Positions 1 to 9,100 of a stretch of 64,000 nucleotides of DNA are shown piece after piece; within the stretch, counting starts at the first letter, position 1, and the number at the start of each line of letters is the position of its first letter. The stretch is from the NCBI RefSeq assembly GCF_016734805.1, contig NZ_JAERQG010000001.1, positions 992,001 to 1,056,000 on the forward strand, written 5' to 3'. The stretch comes from Marivirga atlantica (GTDB lineage: Bacteria > Bacteroidota > Bacteroidia > Cytophagales > Cyclobacteriaceae). The position numbers were made by a program, and so were the translations under genes. The notes beneath the pieces are model-generated. The model made no database searches. It was not told the origin of the DNA and saw only the letters and a list, made by a program, of their open reading frames with translations.

Positions 1-1758
1 GGCGTCTACAAAGTCGTTTCTTACTGGCTCTCTATTAGATCGAGCTACTGATAAGTATACTAGGCTATTGTCTTCTAACTGATAGGTGGCTCCAAATTTA
101 GGGTTAAAGAATGAAAACTTTCCCCCTGTGTTAATGAACTGCTGATCAGCATCTATACCTTTGGTTTTATAGTTGATATTTCTGAGCTGCAAGTCTCCAT
201 ATAAGGAAAGGTTATTTGTTAGTTGAGCATTCACCTTTAGATAGGTGTTAAAGTCAAACTTGTTTCCAAAGTTGTCATAATATCTGTCTCTTATTTCGGT
301 ATTTCCTGCAAATCTGGCCCATATTATTTCGCCAAAATGACCTCCATAATACTCATTATATGCGCCTCCAAAAGTCGCGTCAATCTTGTTGCCGGCATAA
401 CTTAAGCTGTATGTGAAACCATAGAAATCATTATCAAGCCATCTTCTTCTTACCAAATCGGTAGAGGTGATCGTGCTATCACCTATAGTTAGATTTGGTA
501 AACTATAATCAGCAAAGTCATCATTTTCACGGTATTGTTCATAATAACCTCGGCCGTTAGTGTAATGTAAGGCTGCATTGGCTAACCATTTACTATCAAA
601 TTCATGTGAAAAATGGAGTTGATAATGATCTTGTTGATAGTTGTCTGTTTCATTTTCATATAAGTAATAATTAAATGTTCGTCCTGAATTCAACAGGTTT
701 TCGGCTTGTTCATCAGTATATCCATTAAAAGAGATAACTTCTTGCATGCCTTCAATATCATTTTCTAGCCTTGCTTGAGGTGTGCCCCACCAAGACTGAT
801 AAGTTTTCTCTTTGCCACCAAATACAATGGCTTTTATAATAGTTTTTTCACCATAATAACCACCTGATAAAAAGTAAGATTGAAGATCAGAGCTGGCTCT
901 ATCAATGTAGCCATCAGAATGAATAGAGGATAATCTTCCTTCAAAGTTCCAATTTGTGCCCAGTTTACCTGTGTTGAATATCACATTATGCCTTCTGGTA
1001 TTGAATGAGCCAAAAGAATTATTTACCTCACCGAAGGCTTCCTGAGAAGGGGCACCTGTAAGCATATTGATTGAGGCACCAAAGGCAGCGGCTCCATTAG
1101 TGGAAGTGCCTACACCTCTTTGAATTTGGATATTATTAGTTGAAGAGGCTAAGTCTGGCATATTCACCCAAAAAGTGCCATGTGATTCCGCATCGTTAAT
1201 AGGGACTCCATTGATGGTTACATTTATTCTAGTTGCATCACTACCTCTTATTCTAATACCAGTATAACCTACGCCTGCACCGGCATCTGATGTGGTAACT
1301 ACAGAAGGTGTATAGTTTAATAAAATAGGTAAATCTTGTCCTAAATTCTGCTTTTCAATTTCTTTCTTTTTAACATTTGTGAATGTGGTGGGAGTTTTTC
1401 TTGATGCCCTTGTAGCACTCACTATTACCTCCTCGGGCAGTAAATCATCTTTTGTTAAAGAAAAGTTAATTTCCTGGTCTGCTTCAAGTGTTATTGATCT
1501 TTCTTCAGAAACGTACCCCACATAACTCACCTTAAGAGTGTAGTCTCCAGAGCTAATATTATTGATTTTGAAATCTCCTTCTGTATCAGTCACAGTACCT
1601 TTTTTTGTAGGTAATAGAAGAACATTGGCACCAACCAGTGCCTCATTTTGATCATTTCTGACTTTTCCTGAAAGCTTAAATGATTGTGCGTTAGCATTAA
1701 ACTGGGTTAATGCAAACAGCGCAGCTACTAAAATGTAGCGTAAACTAGCGTTAAACAT
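1..1758 (-). CDS. TonB-dependent outer membrane receptor, TPP-riboswitch controlled (3' end outside window)
   Basis: The reading frame is open from ATG 1758 to base 1, giving 586 codons; the C-terminal part of the barrel lies beyond the window. A signal peptide of about 24 residues ends in NANAQS. It is followed by a carboxypeptidase-regulatory-like domain (about residues 27-110), a TonB plug with the signatures GIRIRGSDATRINVTINGVP and RGVGTSTNGAAAFGASIN, and barrel strands ending in NPKFGATYQLED and SNREPVRNDF. The family imports bulky or scarce nutrients across the outer membrane using TonB energy. The leader carries a TPP riboswitch, so thiamine or a precursor is the inferred substrate. 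This matches the known riboswitch-controlled outer membrane receptors of Bacteroidetes thiamine regulons. The family call is certain; the substrate is inferred from regulation. Confidence 0.93.
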   Translation of the reverse strand, partial: MFNASLRYILVAALFALTQFNANAQSFKLSGKVRNDQNEALVGANVLLLPTKKGTVTDTEGDFKINNISSGDYTLKVSYVGYVSEERSITLEADQEINFSLTKDDLLPEEVIVSATRASRKTPTTFTNVKKKEIEKQNLGQDLPILLNYTPSVVTTSDAGAGVGYTGIRIRGSDATRINVTINGVPINDAESHGTFWVNMPDLASSTNNIQIQRGVGTSTNGAAAFGASINMLTGAPSQEAFGEVNNSFGSFNTRRHNVIFNTGKLGTNWNFEGRLSSIHSDGYIDRASSDLQSYFLSGGYYGEKTIIKAIVFGGKEKTYQSWWGTPQARLENDIEGMQEVISFNGYTDEQAENLLNSGRTFNYYLYENETDNYQQDHYQLHFSHEFDSKWLANAALHYTNGRGYYEQYRENDDFADYSLPNLTIGDSTITSTDLVRRRWLDNDFYGFTYSLSYAGNKIDATFGGAYNEYYGGHFGEIIWARFAGNTEIRDRYYDNFGNKFDFNTYLKVNAQLTNNLSLYGDLQLRNINYKTKGIDADQQFINTGGKFSFFNPKFGATYQLEDNSLVYLSVARSNREPVRNDFVDA

Positions 1759-1784
1759 GTTGAAAATTTTGTAATTAAAAATCT

Positions 1785-1808
1785 GAGAAGTGGGGTATCG
1801 TACTTCTC
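1785..1808 (-). terminator. Terminator-like hairpin between TPP riboswitch and receptor start (putative attenuator)
   Basis: On the minus strand GAGAAGT (1808-1802) pairs with ACTTCTC (1791-1785) across a 10-nt loop, followed by AGATTTTTAA. It lies after the TPP aptamer and 27 nt before the receptor ATG. This is where an intrinsic terminator acting as a riboswitch expression platform would sit. The competing antiterminator pairing was not worked out. Confidence 0.5.
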
Positions 1809-1822
1809 TTAATTTTCCTTAA

Positions 1823-1895
1823 CTCTCCCTGCGCCCGCATTACCGGTATCAGGTTCGTTGGGTATAATCTCAGCCCGTAATTGTAAGGCACCCCT
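1823..1895 (-). promoter_or_regulatory. TPP riboswitch (THI element)
   Basis: Read on the minus strand, the conserved TPP-aptamer blocks occur in order: GGGGTGCC, GGGCTGAGATTATACCC, ACCTGATACCGGTAATGC and a closing GCAGGGAGAGTT. The CTGAGA loop and the ACCTGAT...TAATGC core are diagnostic. It lies between a good promoter and the TonB receptor that starts at 1758, so TPP is expected to repress receptor synthesis. Confidence 0.95.
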
Positions 1896-1906
1896 TTATT
1901 ATACTA

Positions 1907-1937
1907 CAAAGGTAGAGGCATATTTCGTTCCATCAAA
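1907..1937 (-). promoter_or_regulatory. Bacteroidota-type promoter of the riboswitch-receptor transcript
   Basis: On the minus strand TTTG (1937-1934) and TACCTTTG (1914-1907) match the Bacteroidota -33 TTTG and -7 TAnnTTTG elements with a 19-nt spacer. Transcription would begin near 1901, a few bases before the TPP aptamer, as expected for a riboswitch leader. Confidence 0.72.
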
Positions 1938-2017
1938 TATTGATTGATTTAATTTTCAGAAGCTATTACTCAATAAAAGTCCTTAATAATTGATTACTTT
2001 ACATGCTTTAAGAGGCT

Positions 2018-3595
2018 ATGAACAAACAAATAAAAATAATAGCTGTAATTCTGGTACTCACCATCGTGCCTTTACTCATCTATGGTTTCCTACAATTGAA
2101 ATCATTAAGTGAAGATGAGCAGATAGCAGGCGAAATTTATGAGAAGCAGATGGAGACTGTCCTCTTTTCTTTAAATCAGTTGGCCGATGATATGATTTCT
2201 CAGTGGGCAAGAAAGATGAATAATTCTGATAGGTCCTTTAAAGAAAGTGCCAATGATCTAATACTGAGAAATGAATCAATTAAAATGCTATATGTACAGC
2301 GTGCTACAAATAAATCAGACACAGTTTTTTACGGTGAATATATTGAACCGAATAAAGATGTAGAACAACAAATAGAAGAATGGTTTTATCAAAATGATTC
2401 TACACTAAATAAACTCAGCGAGTACTTTAAGGCGGGTTTTCAAAAAGTACAAGGTGTTCAAAGCTGGCATCAGTATAGTAAAGAGGGCTCTCCAGAAGCT
2501 GCTATTACCTTTGTAATTTCCGATCTAGATAGTGCACAGTATTATGTTTTTATTGTGCTAGAAAGCCGTTTGTGGATAGAACAAATTTTAGGTATACAAA
2601 TGCAGGTGCTTGCTTCTGATGAACTTAATGCAGCAGTTTTTAATAAGAATTCTAAAGAAATAATTCATTCAGTTAATAATTTTGATCAGTTAAGACACTA
2701 CACTTCAGCTAAGCTTTGGATTCTGCCTGACCTGCAATTGGCTATTCAGTCCACTGGAGAAAGCTACCAGGAGTTGGTTAAACAGCGAAGTAGAAACAAC
2801 CTATTATTCCTGATTTTTACACTAATTGTCTTAGTAGTAGGTATTATCATTATTATCAGAAGTATTCAGAATGCCTTAAGAGTAGCTCAACTCAAGTCCG
2901 ATTTTGTTTCCAATGTTTCCCACGAGATAAGAACACCGCTCTCACTCATTAAGATGTATGCAGAAACATTAATGCTCAATCGCCTTTCAAATGAAGAACG
3001 CAAGGCGCAGTATTACAAAGTGATTTATCAGGAATCAGGCAGACTGACTCATCTGGTAAATAACATTCTTGATTTTAGCAGAATCGAGGCCAATAGAAAA
3101 GTATATAATTTCGAGCTAATTGATTTCAACAAGCTCGTTGAGAAAATACATCAGGGTTACGAGCATACTTTCAATGAAAAGCAGGTTAACTGTATCTTAA
3201 ACCTCTCTCCAGATTCAGCAAAAATTAATGCCGATCCCCATGCAATTGAAGAGGCTATATCGAACCTCATTGAAAATGCTATTAAGTATAGCACAGAAAT
3301 AATTGAAATTACCATAAGCACAAAAATTGAAAATGGTCTGATATCATGTTTGGTAAAAGATAGTGGAATGGGAATTCCTAAATCGGAAATAGACAAAGTA
3401 TTTGATAAATTTTACAGAGTTGAAAATGCTTTAACACAAAGTACCAAAGGTACAGGAATGGGTTTAAGTTTGGTTAAACATATTATGGACGCCCATGATG
3501 GCAAGGTTGAAGTGCATTCTAAAATTAATGTAGGGAGTACCTTTATACTCTCTTTTCCAATAGTAGAGAATAATGAGCAGGATACTAATAGTTGA
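2018..3595 (+). CDS. Membrane sensor histidine kinase of a two-component pair
   Basis: The 525-residue protein has an N-terminal membrane segment (about 5-25), a periplasmic sensor region of about 230 residues without a recognised fold, and a second membrane segment (about 262-283). A HisKA dimerisation domain follows with phosphoacceptor His302 in NVSHEIRTPL. The HATPase domain shows the N box (NLIENAIKYS), G1 box (DSGMGIP), F box (FDKFYRV) and G2 box (KGTGMGLSL). The end overlaps the response regulator start by 23 nt, so the two are co-translated and surely partners. The signal is unknown. The next two genes encode secreted proteins, suggesting an envelope-related stimulus. Confidence 0.93.
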   Translation: MNKQIKIIAVILVLTIVPLLIYGFLQLKSLSEDEQIAGEIYEKQMETVLFSLNQLADDMISQWARKMNNSDRSFKESANDLILRNESIKMLYVQRATNKSDTVFYGEYIEPNKDVEQQIEEWFYQNDSTLNKLSEYFKAGFQKVQGVQSWHQYSKEGSPEAAITFVISDLDSAQYYVFIVLESRLWIEQILGIQMQVLASDELNAAVFNKNSKEIIHSVNNFDQLRHYTSAKLWILPDLQLAIQSTGESYQELVKQRSRNNLLFLIFTLIVLVVGIIIIIRSIQNALRVAQLKSDFVSNVSHEIRTPLSLIKMYAETLMLNRLSNEERKAQYYKVIYQESGRLTHLVNNILDFSRIEANRKVYNFELIDFNKLVEKIHQGYEHTFNEKQVNCILNLSPDSAKINADPHAIEEAISNLIENAIKYSTEIIEITISTKIENGLISCLVKDSGMGIPKSEIDKVFDKFYRVENALTQSTKGTGMGLSLVKHIMDAHDGKVEVHSKINVGSTFILSFPIVENNEQDTNS

Positions 3596-4256
3596 TGACG
3601 AACCATCAATGAGGATGGGAATAGCTGATAACTTGACCTTCGAAGGTTTCGATATCATGGAAGCAGAAAATGGAGAAAAAGCCCTAGAAGCTTTACACCA
3701 GCAAAAATTTGATCTCGTTGTACTCGATGTAATGATGCCTAAACTATCAGGTTTTGATGTCTGCAAAAGAATGAGGCAGGAAAACATCAACACACCTGTA
3801 ATTTTTCTAACTGCTAAAGGTGAAGAAATTGACAGAGTGCTAGGGCTGGAATTAGGCGCGGATGATTACATGACAAAGCCTTTCAGTGTTCGTGAGTTAG
3901 CGGCAAGGATTAAAGCTATTTTACGCAGAACAAGTGATTCTTCTCATTCGAATAGCCAGAAGTTTATTGCTATCGGTGATTTAGAAGTTGATTTCGATAA
4001 CTATGTTGCCAAAAGAAATAATAATGAGGAAAAACTTTCGCATCGTGAATTTGAAGTATTGCACTACCTCTACCAAAAGAAACAGAAAATTGTAAGTAGA
4101 GATGATCTGCTAAAGAATATTTGGAAGTATGATGAATTCCCTACTACCAGAACCATTGACAACTTTATATTGCGTTTGAGACAAAAAGTGGAGAAAAACC
4201 CGAATGATCCACATATCATTCTTACAGTTCACGGCATGGGCTATAAATTAATTTAG
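3573..4256 (+). CDS. OmpR/PhoB-family response regulator
   Basis: This 227-residue protein has a receiver domain (about 1-120) with acidic residues Asp9, Asp10 and Glu11, phosphoacceptor Asp52 (LDVMMPKLSG), Thr80 and Lys102. A C-terminal winged-helix DNA-binding domain (about 130-227) includes TIDNFILRLRQKVE and ends in GMGYKL. It starts inside the end of the kinase gene. OmpR/PhoB regulators bind direct repeats one helical turn apart, and such repeats lie 5 nt beyond its stop codon, before the next operon. That makes 4352-6009 its likely target. Confidence 0.95.
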   Translation: MSRILIVDDEPSMRMGIADNLTFEGFDIMEAENGEKALEALHQQKFDLVVLDVMMPKLSGFDVCKRMRQENINTPVIFLTAKGEEIDRVLGLELGADDYMTKPFSVRELAARIKAILRRTSDSSHSNSQKFIAIGDLEVDFDNYVAKRNNNEEKLSHREFEVLHYLYQKKQKIVSRDDLLKNIWKYDEFPTTRTIDNFILRLRQKVEKNPNDPHIILTVHGMGYKLI

Positions 4257-4260
4257 TGGC

Positions 4261-4308
4261 TGTGACAATTTGTGACATTTGTTTACCTGGGCGTGACACC
4301 TGCTGACA
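4261..4308 (+). promoter_or_regulatory. Four phased TGACA direct repeats: probable operator for the OmpR-type regulator
   Basis: TGACA occurs on the same strand at 4263, 4273, 4294 and 4304, as TGTGACA, TGTGACA, CGTGACA and GCTGACA. The offsets are 10, 21 and 10 bp, so all four face one side of the helix. They lie between the regulator stop (4256) and the next gene start (4352). A TTTG at 4313-4316 could be the -33 element just downstream. PhoB-like regulators recognise tandem repeats of this kind. Assignment to this regulator is inference. Confidence 0.55.
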
Positions 4309-4351
4309 GCAGTTTGCCTTAGTTTGAATCATAAAACTAAAGCACAAAATT

Positions 4352-4867
4352 ATGAAAACGCTAAAAACAACTCTCGCAATTATTTTAATGGTATTGGCTA
4401 CAGCAGTATACGGACAGTCAACCAAGCAAATCGCAGAATTTAATAACAAACCAATAGTAGAAGTTAGCATAAATGGTAAAAAAGCCTGGGCCTTACTAGA
4501 TACCGGAACGGATTTTACTATTATCAACTCGGGTAGTAAAAAGAGACTAAGCTTTGAAACTTATCCATATAAAAATGACAAGTATAAAGTAGCTGTAATA
4601 GGAGATCAGTCATTACAGTTCGAGGTTGCAGGCAAACTAGATTTGATGTTAGGCAATAGCAGATTGTATGGAGCTATTTTAAGTTGCAATATGAATAATG
4701 TGGTTAATTCAATAAAAGATAAAACGGGTAAGCATATATCAATGATCATAGGACTTAATATGATGAAACATCATAATTTTGTAATAGATTTAGGCGAGGG
4801 CACTGTAAGTGTACCACAGCAGTTGCATGTTAATACCGATACAGAAGGTAGATTAAGCATTAATTAA
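4352..4867 (+). CDS. Secreted retropepsin-like aspartyl protease-fold protein
   Basis: The 171-residue product begins with a signal peptide (about 1-22, ending AVYGQS). The mature part has the pepsin/retropepsin active-site pattern ALLDTGTDFTIIN, with Asp50-Thr-Gly after a strand, and a later hydrophobic-Gly segment (SMIIGLNMMKHHNFVIDLG) typical of the single-lobe fold, which dimerises. It probably acts in the periplasm or on the surface. Its TAA shares one base with the ATG of the next gene, so the two are translationally coupled. It follows a two-component system and phased repeats. Substrate unknown; the fold is well supported, proteolytic activity is inferred. Confidence 0.8.
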   Translation: MKTLKTTLAIILMVLATAVYGQSTKQIAEFNNKPIVEVSINGKKAWALLDTGTDFTIINSGSKKRLSFETYPYKNDKYKVAVIGDQSLQFEVAGKLDLMLGNSRLYGAILSCNMNNVVNSIKDKTGKHISMIIGLNMMKHHNFVIDLGEGTVSVPQQLHVNTDTEGRLSIN

Positions 4868-6009
4868 TGAGCCTCATTTCAAGAAAATACTTTTACGGCA
4901 TGTTAATAATCACTTCGGTGATTCTTCTGCCGCATCAATCACTTGCTCAAGAGAAGGAGAAGGATAATGAGACCTTTATTGATTGGGTTTGGAACTGGTG
5001 GTATGGCGATGATGTGATTGAAGAAGAGCCCTTTTACCAGTCAAACCATTCTACAGCCTATGATAATCTTAGGTTGCAAATGCCGATAGCAGGCCTATGG
5101 AAATTTAATATTGGAGATAATCTAAACTGGAAAAATCCTGATTACCCAGACAAAAATTGGCAAACCATAAAAGTGCCGGAAGACTGGGAGAATCAAGGCT
5201 TTAATGGTTATGATGGCTTCGCTTGGTATAGACTACATTTTGATGGCAGCAAATTAAGAAAGCGCGATGTTAACTATTTAATTCTTGGTTTTATTGATGA
5301 TGTGGATGAAACCTATGTCAATGGTCAATTAGTCGGGAAGAGTGGAGCTTTCCCCCCTCGTTTCAGAACAGCTTATAATGCAACCAGAAAATACATGATT
5401 CCTAATGAACTGATTAATTTCAACGGAGACAATGTAATTGCAGTTAGAGTATATGATGATTATAAAAACGGTGGTATCTGTGGTGGTGATATGGGCTTCT
5501 ATGCAGCGGTAGATTTCGATAATGTTAATTTATTACAAAACCTTGCCGGCCTGTGGTATTTTAATGATTATAACAGCCGAAGCTTTTCTAAAGAAACAGT
5601 TGATGAAAGTGGATGGGATAAAATTTTAGTTCCTGATTATTGGGACAACCATGGTTATAGAGCATTAGATGGCGTTGGCTGGTACCGCAAAAGTTTTGAG
5701 CTTGATTTTCAGATTAATCCAAATGAGACTTATTATATGGTGCTGGGTAAAATTGATGATTTTGATGAAACCTGGTTGAATGGAGAAAAGATAGGAGAGA
5801 CTAATGATCAGAGACCTTTCGGAGCCAGTGAATCATATAAGAGAATACGTCTGTATAAAATCCCCAAAGGTTTGTTGAAAGAAGGAGGGATGAATAGTCT
5901 AGCTATTAAAGTAATTGATATTGGCCGTGAAGGGGGTATTTACGAAGGCCTAATCGGCATAGTGGAAGCTTCAGGATTAACTGCAGTTGTGAAGGCTGTT
6001 AACCGCTAA
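4867..6009 (+). CDS. Secreted protein with two duplicated GH2-type sugar-binding-like beta-sandwich domains
   Basis: This 380-residue protein has a signal peptide (about 1-27, ending SLAQ) and an acidic Trp-rich linker. Two homologous domains of about 150 residues follow, at about 73-215 and 225-370. Each runs GLW.F...W, VP..W, GY DG.AWYR or DGVGWYR, IDD.DET followed by a Trp or Tyr, N and G, and ends in an IAV+V or LAIKV strand. The pattern matches the jelly-roll sugar-binding domain of glycoside hydrolase family 2 enzymes, but no catalytic barrel is present. It is probably a carbohydrate-binding or scaffold protein working with the coupled aspartyl protease-like partner. The fold is recognised; the function is unknown. 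Confidence 0.75.
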   Translation: MSLISRKYFYGMLIITSVILLPHQSLAQEKEKDNETFIDWVWNWWYGDDVIEEEPFYQSNHSTAYDNLRLQMPIAGLWKFNIGDNLNWKNPDYPDKNWQTIKVPEDWENQGFNGYDGFAWYRLHFDGSKLRKRDVNYLILGFIDDVDETYVNGQLVGKSGAFPPRFRTAYNATRKYMIPNELINFNGDNVIAVRVYDDYKNGGICGGDMGFYAAVDFDNVNLLQNLAGLWYFNDYNSRSFSKETVDESGWDKILVPDYWDNHGYRALDGVGWYRKSFELDFQINPNETYYMVLGKIDDFDETWLNGEKIGETNDQRPFGASESYKRIRLYKIPKGLLKEGGMNSLAIKVIDIGREGGIYEGLIGIVEASGLTAVVKAVNR

Positions 6010-6095
6010 AATTCAGACCACTTATATACTGAACGAAGTTTAGATTCTTCTCATCGAAAATTATTTCTCAAGTTTTTATTTACATTATAAGTTGA

Positions 6096-6103
6096 TACTT
6101 TTG
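6096..6103 (+). promoter_or_regulatory. -7 promoter element upstream of the giant surface protein
   Basis: TACTTTTG matches the Bacteroidota -7 consensus TAnnTTTG, with a T-run (6073-6077) at the -33 position. The start codon at 6132 would follow a leader of about 20 nt. Confidence 0.55.
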
Positions 6104-6131
6104 CAGCCTGTAAAATTGTATGTAACTAATT

Positions 6132-9100
6132 ATGTATATGAAGAATTTAGTTTTTCGCTCATTGTTTTTCTTGTTCACTTTACTGTTTTTAAATAGTAGT
6201 CAGCTTTTAGCTACCGATTATTTTTGGGTAGGAGGTACAGGTAATTGGTCCGATTTAACTCATTGGGCTACAACTTCAGGCGGCAGCACGCTTCACACAA
6301 GCCTACCAGGTGAAACGGATGATGTTTATTTTGATGTTAATTCTTTTTCCGCTGATGGTCAGGAAGTAAATATAGACGGTACTATCATTAGGGTTAAAGA
6401 TTTTATTGCTGCTAATGTAGCTTACAATGTCAGCTTTACAGGTGTTGCTCCTGTTCCTAATATTGAGATTTATGGAAGTTTTGATGCTCCATCTAATATA
6501 AGTTTTGAATTACCGGGTGTCTTGCTAGATTTTAACGCTGATGTTTCCGGTCAATCTGTAAATATTGCATCAGGTTTCTTGAATTCTTCAGAAGATGCTT
6601 CTGTAAGGTTTTCTGGAGAAGGCTCATGGACCATAGATAATGGTTTTAGTGCTCACTCTTTAAATGTTACACAAGGAGAAATAGTATTTGGAGCGAATAC
6701 CTTCAATTTTAAGAATGTCTACTTATGGTACTCTTTTGATAAGCTTTTAAATCTTACTGATGCCACTTTAAATATTGAGAAGTGGACGATGAATAATCAA
6801 GACTTTGTATCTATTATTCCAAACAACTCAACAATCAACTTCAGTGATGAATTTCAAGGCTTTGGCAAAACCTATGGAACTGTAAATGTTACGACACCCA
6901 CGGGCTTTGCTAACGATATTGAGATAAGTGGAAACAATACCTTTCAAAATTTCACTGTAGTTCAGGGGGTTAATTTATTAGTTGATGCAAATACCACACA
7001 AACTATTTTAGGAAACCTAACCTTCAATGGAACATCGTCAGAAGTGATCACTTTTGAATCTTCAACAAAGGGTGAAAAATTTAATTTTGATGGAACCGGG
7101 ATCAATATATCTGGTGAGTATGTAAACATTAGTGAATCAGATTTTTTAGGTACTGCTACATTCGCTCTAGAGAATAGTCTGCTAATTGGAGATGTCAATG
7201 GTTGGGAAATTAATAGTGTGCCTACACCAACTGAAAACGGGTCATTTTTCTACTCAAAGATTTTTGCTGATAGCTTATACATTGATTTAGATCCGGGTGA
7301 TGGTGCTGAGCGTATAGTATTTATGAGACAAGGTGGTTTTCCGGATATTACCACAGTTGATGATGTGGCTTACACGGCTGATCAAACTTTTGGAAATGGT
7401 GAACTAGTCGGTACAGATACTTATGTAGTATATCAAGGGAGTGATGATTTGGTTAAAATAGAAGGGCTTTTACCTGGTACAGAATACTCAATTGCGGTGA
7501 GAGAAGTTAATAGAACACCTGATAATTCCAGTATCAAATACTATGTTCCCTCTACTGGATTTTCGAAAAGTGCTACAACAGCTGATTCAGGAAATATCTA
7601 CTTATCATACAATGGCACTGCTACCGTAAATGGTGGAGAACAGTTTTTTGATGATGGAGGTAAAGGATTTTACTTCCCTAATAGAGAAAATGTTTTAACG
7701 CTGAATTCTGCTGAAGCAGGCAAAGCTATTAAGTTAACATTCAATGAGTTTGAAACCAGATCTTACGAAGAATTAAGGATTTTTGATGGAACAGACACCA
7801 CGGCCAATTTGATCACCTCATTATCAGGCACTAGCTTGAGCTTACCAAGAACAGTAACTTCTACTGGGGAAAACATGACACTTAAGTTTACAAGTTCCGA
7901 TTTCGAGCCCTACGCTTTTGATTTAGATGGATGGGTGGCTGATGTTAGTCTTGTTTTACCTGCCCCCTCTAAAATAGCCTCTAGGTTAACAATTGAAAAC
8001 GAATCTGATTCAACAATTAGAGCAAGATTTTATTTTGGTGATGGAAATGATAGGTTAATCTTGATTCAAAAAGGAACGGATCCTATAACTTTTACACCTA
8101 TGGATAATCAATCTTATGCAGATGACTTTCAAATTGGAAATGTGCGCAATGTTAGAAATACAGTGAACACCTCCTTTGGTGTTGGATGGGGTATGACGAT
8201 CGATCAACTCGATTCAGGTACTCAATATAGCGTAAAGATTATTGAATATAACGAGAGTAATGGGGAAATTACTTACGCAAAAGATAGCTATGAAACAATC
8301 ATTGACAATATAATTACAGCACCTTCACATGATTTTTCAAAGTATGATTTAGATTTTACTGAATACTATCAGCCCTATGTAAAGATTGAAACTATAGGAC
8401 TTGAAAGACCCAACATAAGTCCTTCTTCAGATTTTCAGAATGAAAGGGAAATCTTCTATTGCTATATTATTAGTAAGACCCCTATTAATGAGACTCTGTT
8501 AAGAGCAAATTTATCTGATACAACCAGGTTTGAAGCTAATTTAAAGTATGGAGAAGGCACTGAAATTGCGGAAGGTGTTTATGTCTTAGCAAAAAATAAA
8601 TATAACTCAGCCTATGAAATGCATGTATCTGGCCTTGAACCTTCTACAAACTATTATGTGAGTACCATGCTCTTCAGAGAAAATAGAGTTGGTTTAACTT
8701 ATGGTTGGAATACCCTACAAACTAATGAGTTTAAAACAAATCCAGAAAACTCTATCTTTTTAGGAGATGCTGTAGATCAAATTGACTCTGTAAAATACCT
8801 GTTTGATCCTACAGGCTTTGCAGTAGATATATTCAACTATGAAGACTTAATACAAACTTTTTATCCAAAAGATGGAGCTGATAAACTTAGTTATCAAAAT
8901 CTAGCCTTTGATAAGGAGCTCAATCGTCAAATTTTTGATTTAAGAGTTTTTGATGGCACTGATTCACTTGCGCCATTATTGATTGACTATGAAGAAATAA
9001 CACAGGATGGAAATAATTCTGATTCAGTTATTCAAGCTACAAATAGTCAAGGAGCTTTGACTTTTGTTTATAAAAAACTAGGGTATGGATATAGGCATAA

